From Bacillota bacterium (GTDB taxonomy: Bacteria; Bacillota; Clostridia; Acetivibrionales; DSM-1351): a stretch of 64,000 nt of DNA. The notes under the pieces are model-generated. The model saw nothing but the letters and a program-made list of their open reading frames with translations, had not been told where the DNA came from and did no database searches. A program made the position numbers and the translations under genes. Where the stretch lies: assembly GCA_023400235.1 (NCBI GenBank), contig JAEXFI010000024.1, positions 124,001-188,000 of the forward strand, read 5' to 3'. Positions 25,600-33,860 of this stretch are shown one piece after another (position 1 is the first letter of the stretch; every line of letters starts with the position of its first letter).

Positions 25600-27344
25600 C
25601 AGCACACCTCCTGTACTGTTCCGGCATCAAAATCACCGAACTGTGTCAGATAAACATTGTAGTAATAGCCCTTCATATTTAAAAGCTCCTCATGGGTACC
25701 CTGTTCTATTATTCTTCCTCCGTTCAGCACCAGGATATTGTCGGCATTCTTCACAGACGCGATTCTGTGTGCGATTATAAAGGTTGTCTTATTATTATAG
25801 AAGGTTCTCAACGTCTTATGTATTAAAAACTCTGTTTCCATATCCACACTGGAGGTGGTATCATCCAGAATCAGTATGGACGGATTCTTAAGGATCGCCC
25901 GCGCAAGTGCTATCCTTTGACGCTGACCTCCTGAAAGGCCCACACCTCTTTCACCTATGATCGTGTCATAGCCATCGGGCAGGCTTGATATAAACCTGTC
26001 GGCATCGGCTATTCCAGCCGCCCATTTTACTGATTCATAGGGCGCATCCGGCACACCGTATGCAATATTTCCCTCAATAGTGTCCGAAAACAGGAAAACA
26101 TCCTGCATGGCCACTGATATCTTCTCCCTGAGGTTTTTAAGATCAATATCCTTTACATTGACACCGTCAATAAGAATTTCACCCTGGCAGCAGTCATAGA
26201 ATCTGCATATAAGATTTACCAGCGTCGATTTTCCGGAGCCTGTAGGTCCAATGATAGCTATTGTCTGTCCGGGATTTACCTTGAGATTTATATCCCTTAG
26301 AACTTCTTCTGTTTCATACCCGAAGCTTACGTTTTTGAATTCGACTATTCCCCTTATATGGTCTTCCGAAGGCTTTTGGCCATTGCTGATAGAGGTTTCC
26401 GTGTCAAAGAACTCTCTGATCTTGTCGGCAGATGCATTGAAACGCTGTATGTCATTTATGAGCCAGCCGCTCATTTTCATAGGATTGCCCAGTGCCCAGA
26501 TTATTGAGTTGAAGGTAACCAGCTCTCCCAGGGTTATCTGCCCGTTAACCGCCAGTATACCTCCGATTATGATAATAGTAAGGGAAAGCGTTCCCGCCAG
26601 TGAATCTATTATGGGCAGGTACTTGGACCATACATTTGCGGAATCCATGTTCCTCTGCCTGTAGGCTTCGTTTTCCCTGTCAAACTTTCCTATCTCGATT
26701 TTTTCAGATGCAAAGGCCTTTATAACCCTGTTGCCGCTGATATTCTCCTGAACTACTGAATTCAGCCGCGAAAACTGCTGCCTGATTGCAGAAAAGGTTG
26801 GCCTTACTTCACTTGCAAGCTTTATAGCCGCCCAGGCAAGAAACGGTATCACCAGCAGCATTATCAGCGTAAACTGCCAGTTTATGGTGAAAAGCAGTAT
26901 GACTGCAAACAGGAATATGACAGAGTTCTCAAAGGACATATATATTACCCAGGCTATGAAGTGACGGACTGTCTCCATATCTCCGGTCATTTTAGCCATT
27001 ATGTCTCCGGTTCTCGTGGTATCAAAAAACTTGAAATCCAGCTCTTGAAGCTTTTTGTACATGTTCTCCCGGATTGTCATAAACGCGCCCTGAGATACCT
27101 TTTCAAAACTTATTTGATAGGTAAACCGTATTATTGCTTTTGCTATTATGGCTCCCATTATCAATACAGACAGCTTCAAGAGCAGTCCTGTCTGTCCCTG
27201 CCGGATTACCTTGTCAACTATTACACCTGATATGTACGGCGACACCATGCTAAGAGCAGATGCTGCCAGGGCCATAAAAAGACTGACACATATCCTTAAC
27301 CTGTACTGACGTATATAGCCCCAAACCCACTTGATATTTTCCAT
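25599..27344 (-). CDS. ABC exporter half-transporter with degenerate Walker B
   Basis: 581 residues: six membrane segments and an ATPase domain with Walker A GPTGSGKST and a canonical signature LSGGQRQRIALARA. Its Walker B ends ILILDDTTSS, with Asp in place of the catalytic Glu. In heterodimeric exporters this subunit contributes the non-hydrolysing site. ATG 27344 lies eight bases after AAGGA; ATG 27362 is in frame but lacks a site. It is first in a two-gene operon with overlapping stop and start. An AraC regulator is divergently encoded 240 bp away and may control it. Confidence 0.92.
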   Translation of the reverse strand: MENIKWVWGYIRQYRLRICVSLFMALAASALSMVSPYISGVIVDKVIRQGQTGLLLKLSVLIMGAIIAKAIIRFTYQISFEKVSQGAFMTIRENMYKKLQELDFKFFDTTRTGDIMAKMTGDMETVRHFIAWVIYMSFENSVIFLFAVILLFTINWQFTLIMLLVIPFLAWAAIKLASEVRPTFSAIRQQFSRLNSVVQENISGNRVIKAFASEKIEIGKFDRENEAYRQRNMDSANVWSKYLPIIDSLAGTLSLTIIIIGGILAVNGQITLGELVTFNSIIWALGNPMKMSGWLINDIQRFNASADKIREFFDTETSISNGQKPSEDHIRGIVEFKNVSFGYETEEVLRDINLKVNPGQTIAIIGPTGSGKSTLVNLICRFYDCCQGEILIDGVNVKDIDLKNLREKISVAMQDVFLFSDTIEGNIAYGVPDAPYESVKWAAGIADADRFISSLPDGYDTIIGERGVGLSGGQRQRIALARAILKNPSILILDDTTSSVDMETEFLIHKTLRTFYNNKTTFIIAHRIASVKNADNILVLNGGRIIEQGTHEELLNMKGYYYNVYLTQFGDFDAGTVQEVC

Positions 27345-27602
27345 AAAAAGTTCCTTCCTCATTGACTGTACTTAGTACTATTATAAAGAGTAAGTCTCCT
27401 TATAAAATGGATATTCTTTACCTGGTGATGTATATTTTTATCCTTTGTTACCAAGTACTTTTGTTAATGTTTGATGATAGGAATCAATTGAACTTTATGA
27501 TAACATAGAGTTGATATAAGTCTATACCACTTTTTTCTTGACTATATATTTGTTTAATTTACTGTTATATATAAAATACATAAGTTATAGGAGTGATTTC
27601 TT

Positions 27603-28460
27603 TTGTGTATGCCAGAAGTGAGAGCCGAATGCTTCAATCCGACCTTGCTCTATGCGTTTAACCATGTGCTGAACAGTGAAAGCAGTGTAAAATATCACTC
27701 TCATGATTTCACAGAGATTAAGATTATACTGTCAGGTAATTTTACTTATACAATTGATGATGCGGATTATGAAGTCGGCAAAGGAAGTATTATCATTATG
27801 AAGCCGGGAGTGAAGCATCTGAAGAAAATTCCTGCCGGGGTCCGGGCAGAAGAGTTCAATTATGCCCTTGGAGATTTTCAGATAAAGAATCTCCCCCCGA
27901 ACTATATGATTGAAGCTGATGCCGAACACGTTTATACCATGCCCCTTTTTCAGCCCGATATTTTCAAGTGCATAAACGAAACCCTGTCGGAGCAGGAAAA
28001 GAACGAGCCCTACTGTGACCTGGTAATAAAGGCCAGTATTCTTAAGCTGACCTCCCTGCTGTACAGGGGAATGAATGCCAACAGGGACAAATCAGAAAAA
28101 GCCAGGCTAAATATATCAACCTCGGAGAAAACCAATATTGTAAATACCATACTCCAATATTTAAGCCAGAATTATATGAAATCCATATCCTTATACAGGC
28201 TTGCTCACAATATGTACCTGAGCCCGGTTTACATATCCAAGATCTTCAAGGAGGAAACCGGAGAATCCCCTATTAACCACCTGATAAGGATAAGGCTGAC
28301 AAAGGCCAATGAGCTTCTGAACGAAGGCAACATTCCCATTAAGGCTGTAGCCAGGAATGTGGGCTACGATGATGCGTACTATTTCAGCAAATTATACAAG
28401 AAGTATTATGGCATACCGCCTTCCGCAGAGAAAAGGACGAATTCCAGAGTCATTAGTTAA
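27603..28460 (+). CDS. AraC family transcriptional regulator
   Basis: 285 residues. The N-terminal cupin-like sensor domain (about 1-150, YHSHDFTEIKIILSGNFTY and IIMKPGVKHLKKIPAG) is followed by two C-terminal helix-turn-helix units: SISLYRLAHNMYLSPVYISKIFKEETGESP and IPIKAVARNVGYDDAYYFSKLYKKYYGIPP. AGGAG is nine bases before TTG 27603 and 15 before ATG 27609, so TTG is preferred. It is divergent from the ABC exporter operon, the most likely target; regulators of this class often respond to sugars or peptides. That link is inference from position. Confidence 0.9.
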   Translation: MCMPEVRAECFNPTLLYAFNHVLNSESSVKYHSHDFTEIKIILSGNFTYTIDDADYEVGKGSIIIMKPGVKHLKKIPAGVRAEEFNYALGDFQIKNLPPNYMIEADAEHVYTMPLFQPDIFKCINETLSEQEKNEPYCDLVIKASILKLTSLLYRGMNANRDKSEKARLNISTSEKTNIVNTILQYLSQNYMKSISLYRLAHNMYLSPVYISKIFKEETGESPINHLIRIRLTKANELLNEGNIPIKAVARNVGYDDAYYFSKLYKKYYGIPPSAEKRTNSRVIS

Positions 28461-28515
28461 CCCGTAGTGCTGGTGGTCTGAAACACCTGGGTTCATACAT
28501 TTCCTGCGGTTAATC

Positions 28516-29331
28516 TTATCCCAGGGCAACGTCCAGTATCATCATTACCGTAAAACCGATAATGCAGCCTGCCGTTGCCAGATGGGTACTTTCATGGGAG
28601 CCGCTCTGAGCCTCGGGGATAAGCTCCTCCACTACCACAAATATCATGGCTCCTGCTGCAAATGCCAGGGCGTATGGCAGCACCGGCTTCACAAACATTA
28701 CCAGGGCTGCTCCCAGTACTCCCGCGATGGGCTCAACGATTCCGGAAGCCTGGCCGTAGAAGAAGCTTCTTCTGCGGGACAGTCCTTCACGTCTTAAGGG
28801 TATGGATACTGCCGCACCTTCAGGGAAGTTCTGCAGCCCTATACCTATTGCAATCGCCAGGGCAGACATCAGTGAACCGTCGGTTATTCCGTTTGCTATA
28901 GCTCCAAAGGCAACGCCCACTGCAAGCCCCTCCGGTATGTTATGCAGAGTTATGGAGAAAACAAGCAGTATGCTCCGTTTCAGATTTGTGGTTATACCCT
29001 CGCTTTCTCCGTCCTTGGAGTTCAAATGCATATGAGGTATTATCCTGTCTGCCAGGTATAAAAACGCAGCTCCGCCCATAAAACCTATGGCGGCCACCAG
29101 CCAGGCAGGGATTGAGGAATCCTCGGCCATTTCTATTGCTGGAGCCAGCAGCGACCAGAAGCTTGCGGCAATCATTACTCCAGCCGCAAAACCCAGCATG
29201 GTATTTAACACCTTTCTGTTGATTTCCTTGAAAAAGAACACCATTGCCGCTCCCAGCGCAGTCATGGCCCAGGTCATCAGAGTAGCCAGCAGCGCGAGAA
29301 AAATATGATTTTGATTACTTATCCATTCCAT
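28516..29331 (-). CDS. ZIP family divalent metal transporter
   Basis: 271 residues with about eight membrane segments. The two metal-site helices are clear: ITLHNIPEGLAVG (TM4) and IGLQNFPEGAAVSIPL (TM5). A short His-containing loop (PHMHLNSKD) lies between TM3 and TM4. ZIP proteins bring Zn, Fe or Mn into the cytoplasm. I choose ATG 29331 (MEWISNQ) by family similarity; the frame also opens at ATG 29352. The ribosome site is weak in both cases. It converges with the AraC gene, about 50 bp apart. No metal regulator is adjacent. Confidence 0.9.
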   Translation of the reverse strand: MEWISNQNHIFLALLATLMTWAMTALGAAMVFFFKEINRKVLNTMLGFAAGVMIAASFWSLLAPAIEMAEDSSIPAWLVAAIGFMGGAAFLYLADRIIPHMHLNSKDGESEGITTNLKRSILLVFSITLHNIPEGLAVGVAFGAIANGITDGSLMSALAIAIGIGLQNFPEGAAVSIPLRREGLSRRRSFFYGQASGIVEPIAGVLGAALVMFVKPVLPYALAFAAGAMIFVVVEELIPEAQSGSHESTHLATAGCIIGFTVMMILDVALG

Positions 29332-29540
29332 CACAAATATACCGCCCTTCATTTTCTATTGTATTTCAATGCCTCGTATTTCTAATTTACTTTAATGCTT
29401 TAGGTTACTATTTTATGCTTCATATTAAATTTCTTATCATTTATTCCCTCATTTTGCCATGAATAAACAGTTTTTTTACTCTTGTACCATATGATTAAAA
29501 TTCACGGCTGCCAATTTGTGCAAAAATCCAGCTGTTATTT

Positions 29541-29690
29541 TTATGTCAACCACAAAAGCGGTATTCCTGTGGCAGTATGGGTTACCCCTATTTTCCCAAG
29601 GCTCCAAACTCTTTGTTTAAGCGGACTGCCATAAATTGGGGGGTTGTTTCGTGGGAACAACAGTGTTAACATAATGCCCATACCCCGGCA
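29541..29690. other. Gene-free stretch with nested inverted repeats upstream of the CAP gene
   Basis: The 29332-29802 gap has no credible gene. Plus-strand pairings include CCACA/TGTGG (about 29550-29572), GTATGGG (29575-29581) with CCCATAC (29677-29683), and inside them GTTGTTTC/GGAACAAC (about 29644-29662). It may be a structured leader of the downstream CAP gene. I could not match it to a known riboswitch class. Confidence 0.4.
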
Positions 29691-29802
29691 GGTGATGAAA
29701 TTACGCTGAATAAACCATTGAACAGAAGCATCGTTCAAAAAACGCTGATTATGTGCATGAAGAAAACACGTAAACTAGTCAGAACTAAGGAGGTAGACGA
29801 CT

Positions 29803-30747
29803 ATGAACAACAAAAAAACAACACTAATATCAACTCTTGCAGCAACTGCTATTATTGTATCAATATTTGCATTCAACAGCAATGCTGTCGAATGGGGCTT
29901 AAAGGCAGCTCCTGCAACTGATGTCAAAGCAGCAACAGCGACAGCGGATACTGCTGCATCCGGGAACAGGGACGGACTGATAACGGTATCCGGTACCGGA
30001 GCAGAAGCTGCTGCCGAAGGAGTTAAGGCTGCCGCAACTGATGCAGCCCCTCAGGCAAAAAGTATTTGTTACACCGGTGCAAAGCCCACAAATACGGTTT
30101 CAACCGGTAAAAGCAGTAATAGCGCACCCAATGCCAACACCCTGACAAACGCTACTAATCAGCAGCTAAATGCCAATTCCGTCAAAACAGGATTGGATAA
30201 GATATTGAAAGAATATGCCGGAGGATTAACAACAAAGGGGCAGAATTCCAACTGCAGCGGTACTTCCAACAAGACTTCCGCCACTGCTGCGAAGCCTTCT
30301 GCCAAGCCGGCAGCAACAAAACCTGCGGGAAGTACACAGCCGGCACCTGCAAAAAACGGGGATTACAGCGCATTTCAGAAGAAGGTAGTTGAACTTGTAA
30401 ACAAGGAACGTGCCAAGGCAGGGCTAAAGGCTCTGAAAATGAACACCCAGCTGAGCAAGGTTGCTACTCTCAAATCGCAGGATATGGCCAAGAACAACTA
30501 TTTTGACCACAATTCACCAACCTATGGCTCACCCTTCGATATGATGAAAAGGTTTGGAATAACCTACAGAACTGCCGGAGAAAATATCGCAATGGGACAG
30601 ACCACACCTGAACAGGTTATGAAAGGCTGGATGAACTCTCCAGGACACAGGGCAAACATCCTTAAGGCTTCCTTTACGGAAATCGGTGTAGGCGTTGCCA
30701 AAAACTCAGGGGGAAGATTGTACTGGACACAGCAGTTTATAGGATAA
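29803..30747 (+). CDS. Secreted CAP-domain (SCP/PR-1, YkwD-like) protein
   Basis: 314 residues. An N-terminal signal segment (about residues 7-28, ending near FNSNA) is followed by a low-complexity Ala/Thr/Asn/Lys-rich linker (about 30-185). A CAP domain then runs from about 190 to the end (VVELVNKERAKAGLKALKMN, YFDHNSPTYGSPFDMM, AGENIAMGQ, MNSPGHRANILKASFTEIGVGV). The CAP His and Glu residues are kept. Related clostridial and Bacillus proteins are exported or spore-associated; the biochemical role is unsettled. AGGAGG precedes the ATG by nine bases. A terminator follows the stop. Confidence 0.92.
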   Translation: MNNKKTTLISTLAATAIIVSIFAFNSNAVEWGLKAAPATDVKAATATADTAASGNRDGLITVSGTGAEAAAEGVKAAATDAAPQAKSICYTGAKPTNTVSTGKSSNSAPNANTLTNATNQQLNANSVKTGLDKILKEYAGGLTTKGQNSNCSGTSNKTSATAAKPSAKPAATKPAGSTQPAPAKNGDYSAFQKKVVELVNKERAKAGLKALKMNTQLSKVATLKSQDMAKNNYFDHNSPTYGSPFDMMKRFGITYRTAGENIAMGQTTPEQVMKGWMNSPGHRANILKASFTEIGVGVAKNSGGRLYWTQQFIG

Positions 30748-30767
30748 TATAATATCCAGCTTATAAG

Positions 30768-30816
30768 AAGGGTATCCCTGAACTACTAAAAAAGTAGCCG
30801 GCGATACCCTTTTCTT
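30768..30816 (+). terminator. Terminator of the CAP gene
   Basis: AAGGGTATC and GATACCCTT enclose a second small stem (CTACT/AGTAG), with TTTTCTTT after. Confidence 0.8.
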
Positions 30817-30836
30817 TATTCGTTTTCAGCTACCGC

Positions 30837-30865
30837 TTGACAAAGCACCTAATAAAATATAATAT
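30837..30865 (+). promoter_or_regulatory. Candidate sigma-A promoter of the small membrane protein gene
   Basis: TTGACA at 30837-30842. TATAAT lies 15 bp on (30858-30863) or TAATAT 17 bp on (30860-30865). Confidence 0.6.
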
Positions 30866-30909
30866 TCTCATAAATGTATAAAATTTATTTAAAAGGAAGA
30901 GGATGTCTT

Positions 30910-31176
30910 ATGAAGAAGAAAGCGGCGATAGCCTCCATATGTGTTATGGTGCTTGTGTTTGTTATTGGAATTATACTGATATTATCTTCTGCAGATATCG
31001 GCCAAGGGTATGGAAATGATGCCATGAGAAGGAATGGCGGCTCTATGGATACCAGTAGTTATGAAAGAATAATCGAATCCAACATTACAAATTACAGGTT
31101 AGTAGGACTGTTGCTATCAACACTGGGTGGAATGGGAATCCTTCTTTTCGGCCATTCTCTATATAAGGAACTTTAA
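30910..31176 (+). CDS. Small two-segment membrane protein, function unknown
   Basis: 88 residues: a short Lys-rich start, one membrane helix (about 7-28, ICVMVLVFVIGIILIL), a polar middle (about 29-60, DMR/NGG-containing), and a second helix (about 63-82). I recognise no family. ATG 30910 follows GAGG by seven bases, and a good promoter lies 70 bp upstream, which supports expression as a separate gene. A longer frame from 30874 lacks a ribosome site. It lies between the CAP gene and the convergent mscL. Confidence 0.72.
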   Translation: MKKKAAIASICVMVLVFVIGIILILSSADIGQGYGNDAMRRNGGSMDTSSYERIIESNITNYRLVGLLLSTLGGMGILLFGHSLYKEL

Positions 31177-31291
31177 CTCCTGGTAATAAGCTGAGAAAGG
31201 TCGGCTACCAAAGTATTGCTTCCGGTCAGCATAAAAGGCCAACATCTCTGATAACCAGCCTCTACCAAGCTCCGCACAATGTCCTCAGGTA

Positions 31292-31705
31292 TCAGTCGTG
31301 CTTGTTCTCCTTGAGCAAATCCCTTATTTCCGTCAGCATGGCAAGTTCTGCAGAAGGTGCTGCCGCGGGCTTATCCTCCGCTTTTTCCTTTCTTCTCAGG
31401 ACATTTATAAGCTTTACCATGGAAAATACCACAAAGGAAATTATGAGAAAATTGATTACCTGCTGGATAAACGCTCCAAAATATATTGCAACCTCCGGGG
31501 TATTTCCCGTCTTTTCGGCCAGAGTCCATCTGAAATCTTCAAAATTAATCCCGCCTATTATAAAGCCTATTGCCGGCATTATAACCTGATTTACCAGAGA
31601 CGTTACAATTGCAGTAAATGCAGAACCGATTATGATACCTACCGCCAGGTCTATGACATTGCCTCTTGAAATGAATTCCTTAAACTCGGATATAAACTTT
31701 TTCAT
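31292..31705 (-). CDS. mscL: Large-conductance mechanosensitive channel
   Basis: 137-residue inner-membrane channel that opens under membrane tension in hypo-osmotic shock. It shows the N-terminal amphipathic helix (KKFISEFKEFISRGNVIDLAVG), pore helix TM1 (VGIIIGSAFTAIVTSLVNQVIMP), TM2 (FLIISFVVFSMVKLIN) and a charged C-terminal bundle. ATG 31705 follows GGGAGA by six bases. The reading frame stays open upstream through 32 further codons, but that stretch is the repeated leader element (31706-31809), not protein. Control probably involves that leader, shared with the comEA gene at 53 kb. Confidence 0.96.
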   Translation of the reverse strand: MKKFISEFKEFISRGNVIDLAVGIIIGSAFTAIVTSLVNQVIMPAIGFIIGGINFEDFRWTLAEKTGNTPEVAIYFGAFIQQVINFLIISFVVFSMVKLINVLRRKEKAEDKPAAAPSAELAMLTEIRDLLKENKHD

Positions 31706-31809
31706 ATTAATCTCCCATCTACGCGCATAGCGCGTACACAAATAGAAACGAAAGACACGTAGTAGCTTTTGCTGCGTGAAAGTCACCTTGACACACAACA
31801 TGTATCTTT
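31706..31809 (-). repeat. Structured leader element, copy 1 (mscL)
   Basis: About 104 bp ending at the mscL start and closely matching 53134-53237 upstream of comEA (about 75-80 % identity by eye). Minus-strand hairpins: CACGCAG/CTACGTG (31756-31778) and TACGCGC/GCGCGTA with loop TAT (31720-31736), followed by GGGAG and ATG. A flanking AAAAGATACA/TGTCTTTC pairing may close the structure. Confidence 0.75.
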
Positions 31810-32026
31810 TAAGCTACGCTCTTTTATTTTGTTTACATTGCTATGTATTATATATGTTATTATATTATTTAATCTTATAATGTTCCAATATTTTTTAACT
31901 TGTCATATATAAGTGTCATATACAAGCCTTTACTTTTAAGCTCGTCCGAAAGTAAGCAGCATTTAAATATACTTGCCTGTTTACCATTTTTTTAAACGGC
32001 ACTACAGGAAATCTGATCAAGCGCAG

Positions 32027-32078
32027 AGACGCCCGTGAGCTGCTTGAAATTCAAGCCGTTCACGGGCGTCTGCTTTTG
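32027..32078. terminator. Long inverted repeat downstream of hcp
   Basis: AGACGCCCGTGA (32027-32038) pairs with TCACGGGCGTCT (32060-32071) around an inner GCTTGAA/TTCAAGC. The T-run is weak (TGCTTTT on the plus strand). The rest of the 31810-32174 gap is AT-rich without a recognisable gene. Confidence 0.55.
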
Positions 32079-32174
32079 GTTTGGGCAGGGTTCTATATCT
32101 TCATTATATTGTAGTGAATTTTAAAGAGGGCCTGTAAAATTCACAAGTCAATTACTATTGGATGATAACCTCAA

Positions 32175-33737
32175 TCAGCCTAAAATCTTTTTCAAGTCGG
32201 CATCAGGAGTTGATACGGGACTGATATTGAAGTTTTCAACGAGTATATTAAGAACATTGGGAGAGATAAACGCAGGAAGTGTGGGTCCCAGGTAAATGTT
32301 CTTTATTCCAAGGGAAAGCAGTGTCAAAAGTATGCAGACCGCCTTTTGCTCATACCAGGAAAGCACCAGTGACAAAGGCAATTGGTTGATATCACATTCA
32401 AAGGCTCCTGCAAGTGCTGAAGCAACCTGGATGGCGCTGTAGGCATCATTGCACTGGCCCATGTCCATTATTCTCGGAAGTCCTCCGATTTCTCCCATAT
32501 CAAGGTCATTGAAACGGAACTTGCCGCATGCCAGTGTAAGAATTACAGTATCCTTTGGAGTCTTTTGAACAAATTCAGTATAATAGTTTCTTCCTACCTT
32601 TGCACCGTCGCAGCCTCCAACCAGGAAGAAATGCTTGATCGCTCCTGCTTTTACAGCTTCTATAACCTTGTCGGCAACAGAGAGCACAGTTCCTCTTGCA
32701 AAACCTGTGGTCAGGGTGTCACCGCCGTTTATACCTGTCATTCTTCTGTCTTCTGCGTATCCGCCCAGTTCCAGGGCCTTGTTTATAACCGGTGTAAAAT
32801 CTTTATTATCATCAATGTGAACCATTTCAGGATATGCTACAACCTCAGTGGTGAATACCCTGTCATGATAGCTTGGCTTTGTAGGCATGAGACAGTTGGT
32901 GGTGAATAAAACCGCTCCGGGAATGCCGTCAAATTCCTTTTGCTGATTCTGCCAGGCAGTTCCGAAGTTCCCTTTCAAGTGAGAATAGGCCTTAAGCTTG
33001 GGGTACGCATGTGCCGGCAGCATCTCGCCGTGAGTGTAGATATTAATACCCTTATCCTTGGTTTGTTCCAGCAGTAAATGAAGATCATAGAGATCATGAC
33101 CTGAAATAACGATGAAGGGTCCTTTTTCCACAGTCATAGGCACTTTGGTTGGAACCGGAGTACCGTAGGTTTCAGTATTTGCCTGGTCCAGCAAGGCCAT
33201 ACACTTAAGATTCACCTTACCTGTTTCCAGTACCAGCGGGAGAAGCGCATCTGCGTTCAAGTCCTCTCCTATAGCTCTTAATGCGGTGTAAAAGAAGCCG
33301 TTTACTTCTTCATCGCTATAGCCCAGTACCTGAGCGTGGTAAGCATAAGCAGCCATACCTCTGATACCGAATAGTATCAGCGACTTTAAAGAACGGATAT
33401 CCTCATTGTCATTCCAGAGCTTGTTCATATCATAGCTTGCTGCGGATGCAAAGCCAAATTGAGCCTTTTCCCTTTCAATACTCTCAATCTGTCTCTTAAT
33501 CGAAGCATTATCAAAGCTCACATTTGTAATTGTTGTAAATAAGCCTTCGATAATAACCTTGTTGGTCTGAGCTGTAGGTTGTGCCTTTTGAGCTGCATTT
33601 GCGAGAGCTATCAGCGCGCCGGTAAGTTCATCCTGATAATTGGATGTATCGGCCTTTTTGCCACAGACTCCTGCTGAACCGGTACAACCCTTTCCACCTG
33701 CTGTTTGTTCACACTGAAAACAAAACATTTCTGACAT
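32175..33737 (-). CDS. hcp: Hydroxylamine reductase (hybrid cluster protein)
   Basis: 520 residues of the class I/II Hcp family, which carries a cubane and a hybrid Fe-S-O cluster and protects anaerobes from nitric oxide and nitrosative stress. The N-terminal cluster ligands are in MFCFQCEQTAGGKGCTGSAGVCGK (C5, C8, and two more within residues 5-26). Hybrid-cluster ligands lie in ISGHDLYDL, GEMLPAHAYP, TTNCL, GGCDGAKVGRNYY and TLACGKFRF. AAGGAGG precedes the ATG. A Crp/Fnr regulator is divergently encoded 120 bp away and probably controls it, as HcpR does in related anaerobes. Confidence 0.96.
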   Translation of the reverse strand: MSEMFCFQCEQTAGGKGCTGSAGVCGKKADTSNYQDELTGALIALANAAQKAQPTAQTNKVIIEGLFTTITNVSFDNASIKRQIESIEREKAQFGFASAASYDMNKLWNDNEDIRSLKSLILFGIRGMAAYAYHAQVLGYSDEEVNGFFYTALRAIGEDLNADALLPLVLETGKVNLKCMALLDQANTETYGTPVPTKVPMTVEKGPFIVISGHDLYDLHLLLEQTKDKGINIYTHGEMLPAHAYPKLKAYSHLKGNFGTAWQNQQKEFDGIPGAVLFTTNCLMPTKPSYHDRVFTTEVVAYPEMVHIDDNKDFTPVINKALELGGYAEDRRMTGINGGDTLTTGFARGTVLSVADKVIEAVKAGAIKHFFLVGGCDGAKVGRNYYTEFVQKTPKDTVILTLACGKFRFNDLDMGEIGGLPRIMDMGQCNDAYSAIQVASALAGAFECDINQLPLSLVLSWYEQKAVCILLTLLSLGIKNIYLGPTLPAFISPNVLNILVENFNISPVSTPDADLKKILG

Positions 33738-33788
33738 AAAATATTGCCTCCTTATATTTAAGCTGTTTTTTGACTTGTTAAGTTTTGA

Positions 33789-33817
33789 TTGACTTTATGA
33801 ACCTATTGTACTAGACT
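33789..33817 (+). promoter_or_regulatory. Candidate promoter of the Crp/Fnr regulator
   Basis: TTGACT (33789-33794), 17 bp, TAGACT (33812-33817). It places the palindrome at 33832 just downstream of the expected transcription start. Confidence 0.45.
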
Positions 33818-33831
33818 AAAGGCATTAAATC

Positions 33832-33847
33832 TGTTGCATTTGCAACA
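33832..33847. promoter_or_regulatory. Palindrome TGTTGCA-TT-TGCAACA, candidate operator
   Basis: A perfect 7-2-7 inverted repeat in the hcp-regulator gap, ending beside the ribosome site of the Crp/Fnr gene. The symmetry and size fit a Crp/Fnr-family dimer site and suggest autorepression. Confidence 0.65.
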
Positions 33848-33860
33848 AGGAGAAAACTTT

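Noticed and set aside
29541..29690. c-di-GMP or c-di-AMP riboswitch upstream of the CAP gene
   Set aside because: The conserved cores of the classes I can recall are not present; left as an unassigned structure.
31706..31801. 32-codon N-terminal extension of MscL
   Set aside because: Same leader element; MscL proteins begin at the amphipathic helix encoded from 31705.
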